In this document: positions 8,217 to 13,086 of the stretch, in pieces
How the letters are laid out: each line of letters starts with the position of its first letter
How positions within the stretch are numbered: position 1 is the first letter of the stretch
From: Myxococcales bacterium
GTDB lineage: Bacteria > Myxococcota_A > Polyangia > Haliangiales > Haliangiaceae
DNA length: 13,086 bases
Reading direction: 5' to 3'
Assembly: GCA_016720595.1 (NCBI GenBank)
Contig: JADKKI010000062.1
Location: 1-13,086 of the forward strand
Made by a program: the position numbers and the translations under genes
Notes under the pieces: generated by a model
The model's input: the letters and a program-made list of their open reading frames with translations, nothing else
What the model was told of the DNA's origin: nothing
Database searches by the model: none

Positions 8217-8735
8217 ACCTGAAACCCCGGGGTCGGGGCGCGGCCAGGCTCCGCTTACGCCCGGCAACCGGTCGAAGGAAGAGGGGGGGGCGCCCAAAAC
8301 CTCCCCCCGCGACCCCGGGGGGAACGCCCCCCGGCGGAGGGGCACGCCGGCGGGAGAAGAGGGGGGGGGGGGCCCCGCCCCGAGGGGGGGAGGGGGGGGG
8401 GGGGGGGCCGCGAACGTACGGGGTGGGGCGGGTCGGCCGCGCCGTAATGCCGAAGGCGACGCGCGACGCGCCGCCAGACGCGTCGCTCAGCAAACACCGG
8501 CGCGCAGGGAAGCGGCCCAAAGCGTGGGAGGCCCGGCCCCGGCCCCCTCACCTTCGCCCCCCCCGCCGGCCCGCGGCCCCCACACCTAAACGGCGGGTCC
8601 CCCCGGCCCAGAATTTCCCCCACCCCTCCGCCCCGCCCCCGCCCCCCGCCGCGAAGACGCGGGCCGGGGGGGCCGCGGCCCCAGGCCAGGCCCGCCCACG
8701 CTGAGCTGCTCCTGGGGGGGCCGGCAGCCGGCCGC
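8217..8735. other. convergent intergenic block with extreme G runs (left) and C runs (right)
   Basis: 519 bases between two convergent stop codons, with no credible gene. The left part has G runs of 8 (8283-8290), 12 (8361-8372), 7 (8384-8390) and 16 (8392-8407). The right part has C runs such as 8557-8564 and dense C4-C6 runs. A hand count gives about 71 G to 29 C at 8341-8460, and about 28 G to 70 C at 8521-8640. Frames open here encode only Gly/Arg/Pro-rich low-complexity sequence. The block may be a real G-rich terminator region, or a poorly sequenced one in which calls collapsed to G on each strand. Confidence 0.8.
8463..8486. terminator. possible bidirectional terminator hairpin
   Basis: GCGACGCG (8463-8470) and CGCGTCGC (8479-8486) form a perfect 8-base stem around the 8-base loop CCGCCAGA, midway between convergent genes. 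No T tract follows on either strand, so intrinsic termination is uncertain. The same left arm is repeated at 8456-8463, which allows an alternative pairing. Confidence 0.35.
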
Positions 8736-8739
8736 TCAG
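8701..8739. terminator. inverted repeat at the end of the DUF3570 gene
   Basis: CTGAGC (8701-8706) and GCTCAG (8734-8739) are reverse complements that enclose an inner GC-rich inverted repeat (GGCCGGC / GCCGGCC, about 8719-8733). The right arm overlaps the stop codon of the DUF3570 gene. It is a hairpin candidate for 3' end formation of the minus-strand operon. No clear T tract is present. Confidence 0.35.
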
Positions 8740-9828
8740 TAGGTCAAGGTCACGCCGAGGCCGGCGTTGGTGCCCACGCGCGAGGACAGGCTCGGGAAGT
8801 CCGAGTACTTGTAATAGAACAGGTCGACCTTCGCCTCCGCCTCGACGTGGCCGTTGATCGCGTAGGCGAGCTTGGCGCCGAACGTCTCGGACCACAGCGG
8901 GGACAGCTCGCGATCGATCGTCATGTACGTGGCGGTCGTCGTGTAGTTCGCGCGGTAGAAGTTCGCCGCGTTCTGCACATAGAACCGCTGGCGCAGCCGC
9001 AGCTCGAGCGCAGGTGCGAGCTGGACGAAGTAGCGTGCGCCGATGGTGTGGCTCGTGATGCCCCAGGTGTCGCGATACAGGCGGTAGTCGGCCTGGATCG
9101 AGCCCGCACCGAGCGCGTGGTTGCCGGCGAGCACCAGCGCATGGCGCCACCGGATGCCGGGATCCGTCTCGGCGACGGCGTAGTCGGCGATCGCATCGAC
9201 CGACATCCGCACCGGGACGAACCGGTACGGGCTGGCCTGGAAGCCATCGGCATAGCCGAGCTCGTAGGTGACCTGCGTGATCGTGCGCTTCGAGATCACC
9301 TGCGTCCACGATGCGTTGACGCCGTGCACGGTCAGATCGCGCGAGAACACGTCGTCGTGAGCACGCCCGACCTTGTTGAGCGAGAGCGTGTACCCGAGCG
9401 CCAGCGTGGTGTTCTTGTCGAGCAGCTCCTGCTGGAGCCCGGCGCCGAGCGTATGAGACTCGTAGTCATTCTCGCGCGAGTACGAGTACGCGCCGCGCAG
9501 GGTCAGCGCGCCGAGATCCTGCCGAGACCGAGCCCGAGACCTGGTGCCGCGTGTCGTGGATCGTTCGGCTCGATGCCTGACTCACGATGTCGACCGACGC
9601 CGAGGTGACGGCATCGGCGAGATAGCCGAGCGTGACCGTGGTGCCGGCATGGACATCGGCCTGCGCATCGACCACCGGCGAGACCACCTGCGTGTGATCG
9701 TTGTCGGCGTAGACCTGCAGCTTCGACGTGAACGACGTATCGGCGGTCGCTTCGCGTTCGAGTGCGACGATCCCGAGCGCCGCGACTGCGGCGAGCAGCT
9801 GGGCCTCGCGGTTCAGTTGCAGCCGCAT
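8736..9828 (-). pseudogene. DUF3570 outer-membrane beta-barrel protein, interrupted by a one-base frameshift
   Basis: Start ATG at 9828, overlapping the DUF4266 stop by 16 bases. The N-terminal frame gives a signal-like MRLQLNREAQLLAAVAALGI...TADTSF, then QVYADNDHTQVVSPVVDAQA and DAVTSASVDIVSQASSRT, up to about 9524. From about 9521 the protein continues only in the next frame: QDLGALTLRGAYSYSRENDY, TLALGYTLSLNKVG, YELGYADGFQASPYRFVPVR, YRLYRDTWGITSHTIGARYF, ending GTNAGLGVTLTY with a terminal aromatic typical of outer-membrane barrels. Removing one C from the pair at 9522-9523 joins both parts into about 363 residues with no other damage, and the family pattern (YS.E.DY.S, YR.YRDT.GI..HT) runs through the join. 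DUF3570 proteins are barrels of unknown function, commonly next to DUF4266. Whether the shift is a real mutation or a sequencing error cannot be told from here; the undamaged remainder favours an error or a very recent loss. Confidence 0.85.
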
Positions 9829-10028
9829 CCGCCACCAGACGAGCCGTAGCCACCCGCCGCGCCTTCCCGGGACTGCTGCATGTGGAGATCGAGCTCGTCC
9901 TCGGTGGGATCCGGGGAGAACTGCATGTTGCGCTTGGACAGCGTGGCGCGCTGGTGCGCCTGGACGTGGGTGCATCCACCGGCGGCCCCGAGCGTGGCGA
10001 GCGCGCCGAGCGCGACCACCAGTGCCAT
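9813..10028 (-). other. DUF4266 lipoprotein module (possible separate gene starting at ATG 10028)
   Basis: These 71 residues read as a complete DUF4266 lipoprotein: signal MALVVALGALATLGAAG with a lipid Cys at residue 19, the core QRATLSKRNMQFSPDPTEDE and HMQQSREGAAGGYG, and the C-terminal GGGCGCN. That Cys-rich end is the family hallmark. No convincing ribosome binding site precedes the ATG at 10028; the preceding bases encode RRRR of the upstream anchor. It is in the same frame as the upstream protein with no stop between. DUF4266 has no assigned function; it is usually followed by DUF3570, as here, with a 16-base overlap. Confidence 0.75.
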
Positions 10029-10856
10029 CCGGCGGCGACGTGTGACCACGAGCAGCGCGAACGCGACGAGGACGATGACGAGCCCGGCGCCGTCGGAGGA
10101 GGCGGAGCAGCCGCCGGACTGGGCCACCGGATCGCCCCCGAGCTCCGGGATCGGAACCGAGCCGCTCGCGACGTCATCTCCGCCGATGTCGGTGGGGAAG
10201 GCGAGGGTGCCGTCGCCGCCGTTGCCGTCCACGCCCGCGACGTAGGCCGTGATCACGCCACCGCCGGCCCCCGGGGCGGTCCAGCACAGGTCCCACGCGG
10301 TCTGCCCCATGTGGGTGCCGCTGTGGGTCACCGCCGAGTGATCGGCGAGGATCCGGACGTCGGCGTCGATCCCCATCGCCGTCGGCGCCACGCACGCGGT
10401 CCCGACGAACGGGGCGAGCACGCCGATCGGACGGCCGGCTGCGTCGGCGAGCTCGAGTGCGAAGCCATTCTGATCGCACGGGCGATACGGCATCGTGGAG
10501 AACCCGCAGTTGTCGCGCGCCGCGCGGTTGGCCTCGTTCGCCCAGGTGTGCTCGAGCACCACGCGCAGGTGGTACTGCTGGTTCGGCTTCCACCCGTCGG
10601 TGAACAGCTCCGGGTGATCCGCCTCGATCTTGAGATCGACGCGGCCCGGCGCCTTGGTGTGGCACACCGCGCAGGTGTGACCGGCCCAGCGCGGCGCCCC
10701 ATCGAAGGCGATGCCGCCGGCGCCATCCTCCTCGATCGGCACGAGATCGAACTGCTCACCGGTGGGGAACGCATGCGCGACCGGTGTGCCGAGCGCGCCG
10801 AGCGCAGCAGCCCCGACGAACATGCACGTGACGAACTTGAAGCTGGAGAGGTTCAC
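9813..10856 (-). CDS. CxxCH periplasmic/surface protein with MYXO-CTERM-like anchor, fused in frame to a DUF4266 lipoprotein
   Basis: 347 residues from the GTG at 10856, which overlaps the upstream stop (GTGA) and follows GGGAAG; an ATG at 10901 would spoil the signal peptide. Residues 1-29 are a signal (FVGAAALGALGTPVAHA). A CAVCH motif (62-66) could bind covalent haem c or a metal. The following beta-rich region (QYHLRVVLEHTW, WDLCWTAPGAGGGVITAYVA) resembles choice-of-anchor V/reeler-like domains. Residues 247-276 look like MYXO-CTERM: GGCSASSDG, a hydrophobic helix, then RRRR. That tail normally ends a protein, yet here the frame runs straight into MALVVALGALATLGAAGGC, a lipoprotein signal, and a DUF4266 module ending GGGCGCN. 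The chain is either a true fusion, or two genes whose separating stop was lost or misread. The role is unknown; the neighbourhood suggests an envelope redox or metal function. Confidence 0.82.
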   Translation of the reverse strand: MNLSSFKFVTCMFVGAAALGALGTPVAHAFPTGEQFDLVPIEEDGAGGIAFDGAPRWAGHTCAVCHTKAPGRVDLKIEADHPELFTDGWKPNQQYHLRVVLEHTWANEANRAARDNCGFSTMPYRPCDQNGFALELADAAGRPIGVLAPFVGTACVAPTAMGIDADVRILADHSAVTHSGTHMGQTAWDLCWTAPGAGGGVITAYVAGVDGNGGDGTLAFPTDIGGDDVASGSVPIPELGGDPVAQSGGCSASSDGAGLVIVLVAFALLVVTRRRRMALVVALGALATLGAAGGCTHVQAHQRATLSKRNMQFSPDPTEDELDLHMQQSREGAAGGYGSSGGGCGCN

Positions 10857-11338
10857 GGGCACTTCCCGGTTCCGGCGATCCACGCCTCGATCGCGATCCA
10901 CTGCGCGTCACCGGTGCCGCTGAAGATCGCACCGCCCTCGTGCGCGTAACCGCCGTCGGTGGCGGGGAGGGTCTTGCGGACGAGCAGGTTGTCGAGCGGA
11001 TCGGCGGCGCCGAACCGGAACCCCGATGCGGACAGGAAGTTCGCGTGGTGCTCGGCCTCGGTGAGTGCGACGATCGCGGCGTCGAGGTTGGCGGGCGTCG
11101 CAGCGCGCAGCTTGCCGGGCGAATAGATCCGCAGCGCGCTGCCCGCGATCCCGTGGCACGCCGAGTAGCTGCACTGGCGCACGAGCACGGGCTCGACCGA
11201 GCAGCGGAACACCTTCTCGTCGAGGCCCATGTTGGGCGGCGCGACGGCGGGGTTATCGACCTCGGCACAGGCTGCGAAGCATGCGAGCAGCGCACAGGCA
11301 TACGACGCGGCCCGGCGCGATCCCCTGGAGCGCGACAT
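10853..11338 (-). CDS. small lipoprotein with a CX4CH motif (cytochrome-c-like or metal-binding)
   Basis: 161 residues from the ATG at 11338, preceded by TAGG about 9 bases upstream; an in-frame ATG at 11365 lacks any ribosome site. The N-terminus SRRAASYACALLACFAACAE is a lipoprotein signal, with the lipid Cys at residue 20 (LLAC) or 24 (FAAC). After a Pro/Asn-rich spacer, residues 46-62 (KVFRCSVEPVLVRQCSYSACH) hold CSYSACH, a CX4CH arrangement like the rarer class of c-type haem sites. The sequence then runs HG..GSALRIYSPGKL, with EAEHHANFL later and a Trp-containing end (WIAIEAWIAGTGKCP). The C-terminal part (DPLDNLLVRKTL and WIAIEAWI) resembles lipoproteins that pair a CX4CH with a planctomycete-type cytochrome end. 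It is first in the operon, overlapping the next gene by 4 bases. Haem attachment is inferred, not shown. Confidence 0.85.
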   Translation of the reverse strand: MSRSRGSRRAASYACALLACFAACAEVDNPAVAPPNMGLDEKVFRCSVEPVLVRQCSYSACHGIAGSALRIYSPGKLRAATPANLDAAIVALTEAEHHANFLSASGFRFGAADPLDNLLVRKTLPATDGGYAHEGGAIFSGTGDAQWIAIEAWIAGTGKCP

Positions 11339-11352
11339 CGCGCAGAACCTAC

Positions 11353-11368
11353 TCGATGCGCGCATCGA
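11353..11368. promoter_or_regulatory. perfect 16-bp palindrome in the leader of the CX4CH lipoprotein operon
   Basis: TCGATGCGCGCATCGA is a perfect palindrome ending 15 bases from the ATG at 11338. A further half-site GCGCATC follows at 11370-11376. Its place between the start codon and the expected promoter suits an operator or a small mRNA hairpin. The words CGATCG and GCGC are common in this DNA, so chance is not excluded. Confidence 0.4.
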
Positions 11369-11409
11369 AGCGCATCAACAATCTCGCGTGTCCTCGTCGT
11401 GAAACAATC

Positions 11410-11427
11410 CGTTCTGTGCACGGAACG
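11410..11427. promoter_or_regulatory. 18-bp near-perfect palindrome in the divergent control region
   Basis: CGTTCTGTGCACGGAACG is symmetric in 8 of 9 base pairs around 11418/11419. The half-site CGGAACG (11421-11427) is repeated at 11444-11450, 23 bases further on. It lies between the start at 11338 (minus) and 11519 (plus), where a regulator could control both directions. No strong -35/-10 pair was recognised; TACACT at 11428-11433 is a weak -10 candidate for the plus strand. Confidence 0.4.
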
Positions 11428-11518
11428 TACACTGCGGCGCTGCCGGAACGCCCTCCGTGAGGCGGTGTTAGGCGGCTGCTAGCGACAGCTTTGCTCCGTC
11501 GCGGTTCAGTACGCCCCG

Positions 11519-12055
11519 ATGAGACGAGCTCGGGGGCTAGTCGAATTTTCGAGGCGCGACTTCTGCGCGCTCGCGGGCAGCTTGCTCGTGGCTGGATGCA
11601 CGGACGGCGGCCTCGGTGCCGTCGGGACCGGGCCGCTGGGTGCAGGCGACGACACGCCACCGACGGATGCCCCCGGTGCCACCGGTGATGCCGGCATGCC
11701 CGATGCCCCGATGGGGGCCGTGTGCTCGGGCACCCCGACCGACGTCGGCGCTCCCTCCACGTTCACGCTCAACACGCCGGTCTACTTCGCGGCCGGCAAG
11801 TTCTTCGTCGTGCGCGATGCCGGCGGTGTCTACGCGGTCAGCGCGGCGTGCACCCACGAAGGCGTGACCTGCGCGATCTCCGGCACCAACATCCGGTGCC
11901 CGCGCCACGGCGCGAAGTTCACCTTCAATGGTGCGATCGTCAGCGGGCCGGTCTCGAAGCCCCTCGTTCACTACTCGATGTGCACGATGGCCAACGGTCA
12001 CCTTGGCGTCACCGCGGGGAGCCAGGTCCCGGCGACCACCAGGCTGGCGGTCTGA
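11519..12055 (+). CDS. Tat-exported Rieske [2Fe-2S] lipoprotein
   Basis: 178 residues. The twin-arginine motif SRRDFCALAG (11-20) and lipobox LVAGC (lipid Cys27) predict folded export with the cluster already inserted, then lipid anchoring. A Gly/Pro/Asp-rich linker (28-68) leads to the Rieske domain (about 69-175). The cluster ligands are CTH (Cys111, His113) and CPRH (Cys127, His130). Cys118 is present in CTHEGVTC, but the partner Cys of bc1-type proteins (CPCH) is replaced by Arg. The disulfide is therefore absent, and the potential is probably lower than in respiratory bc1 Rieske proteins; that is inference from the family. No cytochrome b gene is nearby, so this is not an obvious bc1 complex subunit. 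The ATG at 11519 has no evident ribosome site. The stop overlaps the next start by one base (TGATG), implying translational coupling. Confidence 0.93.
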   Translation: MRRARGLVEFSRRDFCALAGSLLVAGCTDGGLGAVGTGPLGAGDDTPPTDAPGATGDAGMPDAPMGAVCSGTPTDVGAPSTFTLNTPVYFAAGKFFVVRDAGGVYAVSAACTHEGVTCAISGTNIRCPRHGAKFTFNGAIVSGPVSKPLVHYSMCTMANGHLGVTAGSQVPATTRLAV

Positions 12056-13086
12056 TGCTGGCGTTCCTCGCGGTCGTGTTCGGAGGGATCGTCGGCAACG
12101 GGAACCCCGAGGCCGATCGGATCTCGACGGAGATCGTCGCTGCGGTCCGCGAGAAGGTCGAGATCACGCCGATCACGCTGCCGGGCAAGCAGCTCGCCGC
12201 ACTCACGCACCACGCGAGCGGCAGCCGCGAGATCATCGCCAAGCTGCACGTCGATGGGCTGATCGGCGGAGAGCTGATCGACAAGGGCGGCACGTTGACC
12301 CTGCGCCTGGTGGTCTATTCGGCCGATGGTGGGCTGCGCTCGCTCAGCGAGATCACCCTGCGCAACCGCGCCCTCGGGTTCGACGATTTTGGCGTCATCC
12401 GCTCGAACCTGACCGACGAGATCCGCGCGCTCACCCCGAAGACCGTGGCGAAGTCCGCCCCCGTCGCCCCGGCGCCGCTACCGAAGCCCGTCGCCCCGGC
12501 GCAGTTGAAGCCGGTCGCCCCGGCGCCGCCCGTCGAGAAGCCGACGCTGCCCGTGCCCGCAAAGGCCACCAAGGTCGTCAAGGTCGCGCCCGCCCCGGCA
12601 CCCGAGATCGAGATGGAGCCCGAGCCCGCGGCCGCGCCTGTGGAGGAGCCGGCTCCGTCCGACGAGCCCGTCCCCGGGATCGACGAGCCTGCGGGAATCT
12701 CGCAGGCTGCGAGCTCCGAAGAGGACGACCCGGACCCGGTGCTCGGGCTGCAGCTCGGCGTGGGGCTCGGCGTGGTCTCCCGTAGCTTCGCCCCCGGGCC
12801 CGCGATCGCCGGCTACTCGGCATCCCCCGTCGGCACGATCGGTGTGACCGCGCGGATCCAGCCCGCGCGCAGGCTCTGCCTCGACGCGCTCGTCGATCGC
12901 ACGCTCGCGATGTCGACCCCGATGGGGATGGACTCGGCCGCCACGACGATGTCGCGCTGGGAGGTCTCGGCGGACTACACGCTGCACGCAGGTCGCGTCG
13001 CGGTCGCGTCGCGCCTCGGCCTCGGGCGTCGCGCGTTCTCGATCGAGTCGAACCTGACCTCCCGCACCCCCGACAGCGACTACAAC
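12055..13086 (+). CDS. exported protein with Pro/Ala-rich linker and probable beta-barrel, 3' end beyond the window
   Basis: The frame is open for 344 codons from the ATG at 12055, which shares one base with the Rieske stop, to the last base; no stop is reached. A short hydrophobic start (MLAFLAVVFGGIVGNG) is a likely signal peptide. Residues 20-125 form a small alpha/beta domain (ISTEIVAAVREKVEITPI, VDGLIGGELI, LTLRLVVYSADGG) that resembles the N-terminal domains of TolB/CsgG-like periplasmic proteins, without proof. Residues about 127-225 are a Pro/Ala/Lys then Pro/Glu linker with repeated KPVAPA. From about 229 (VLGLQLGVGLGVVSRSF, GTIGVTARIQPARRLCLDAL, MSRWEVSADYTLHAG) alternating hydrophobic strands look like an outer-membrane barrel. 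I do not recognise a named family. The coupling suggests it acts with the Rieske protein at the outer membrane. Confidence 0.8.
   Translation, partial: MLAFLAVVFGGIVGNGNPEADRISTEIVAAVREKVEITPITLPGKQLAALTHHASGSREIIAKLHVDGLIGGELIDKGGTLTLRLVVYSADGGLRSLSEITLRNRALGFDDFGVIRSNLTDEIRALTPKTVAKSAPVAPAPLPKPVAPAQLKPVAPAPPVEKPTLPVPAKATKVVKVAPAPAPEIEMEPEPAAAPVEEPAPSDEPVPGIDEPAGISQAASSEEDDPDPVLGLQLGVGLGVVSRSFAPGPAIAGYSASPVGTIGVTARIQPARRLCLDALVDRTLAMSTPMGMDSAATTMSRWEVSADYTLHAGRVAVASRLGLGRRAFSIESNLTSRTPDSDYN

Noticed and set aside
8283..8407. G-quadruplex regulatory element formed by the G runs
   Set aside because: The runs would satisfy a quadruplex pattern, but the strand-symmetric G-then-C layout makes the base calls themselves doubtful. 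I report the block as a finding and not as a regulatory feature.
8213..8704. Open frame of 163 codons overlapping the protease stop
   Set aside because: It encodes low-complexity Gly/Arg/Pro from the G/C runs, has no domain and starts inside the protease stop. It is a composition artefact.
9503..10177. 224-codon minus-strand frame across the DUF4266/DUF3570 junction
   Set aside because: It is a third frame through two recognised families. The product is Ser/Arg/Pro-rich and has no signal peptide or domain.

Overview
The window is about 70% G+C and reads as chromosome from a myxobacterium-like organism (Myxococcota, perhaps the Polyangia/Haliangium-Kofleriaceae side). This is inferred from family content: membrane-tethered eukaryote-like Ser/Thr kinases, a MYXO-CTERM-type C-terminal anchor, a DUF4266/DUF3570 pair, and many exported lipoproteins and envelope proteins. 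I saw no tRNA, rRNA, CRISPR array, insertion sequence or phage gene.

Layout. (1) Positions 1-5024, minus strand: a three-gene run. It begins with an exported AMIN - giant coiled coil - AMIN protein (5024-2121), followed by a membrane Ser/Thr protein kinase (2051-360). A second protein starts inside the kinase stop codon (363 to beyond base 1); its first 121 residues are a clear paralogue of the kinase's membrane module. (2) 5025-5339: a divergent intergenic region. (3) 5340-8216, plus strand: a complete two-half M16 (pitrilysin/PqqL-like) zinc protease, predicted to be a lipoprotein. (4) 8217-8735: a convergent non-coding stretch with extreme G runs on its left and C runs on its right, which may be partly a sequencing or assembly artefact. 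(5) 8736-11338, minus strand: a tightly overlapping operon. In transcription order it holds a small CX4CH lipoprotein, a CxxCH protein with a MYXO-CTERM-like anchor fused in frame to a DUF4266 lipoprotein ending in GCGCN, and a DUF3570 outer-membrane barrel interrupted by a one-base frameshift near 9522. (6) 11339-11518: a divergent control region with two palindromes. (7) 11519 to the end, plus strand: a Tat-type Rieske [2Fe-2S] lipoprotein whose stop overlaps the start of an exported protein with a Pro/Ala-rich linker and a probable beta-barrel, cut by the window edge.

How the genes may work together (inference). The left operon couples a very long periplasmic or surface coiled coil, with probable wall- or outer-membrane-binding ends, to two membrane-sensing signal proteins. 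The right half looks like an extracytoplasmic redox or metal-handling locus. Two candidate haem- or metal-binding Cys-His proteins, a Cys-tailed DUF4266 lipoprotein and an outer-membrane barrel sit on one strand. A Rieske lipoprotein and another barrel-like protein diverge from the same control region. This is the best candidate in the window for an incompletely described system. The main cautions are the frameshift, the unusual in-frame fusion and the suspicious G/C block, which lie close together.
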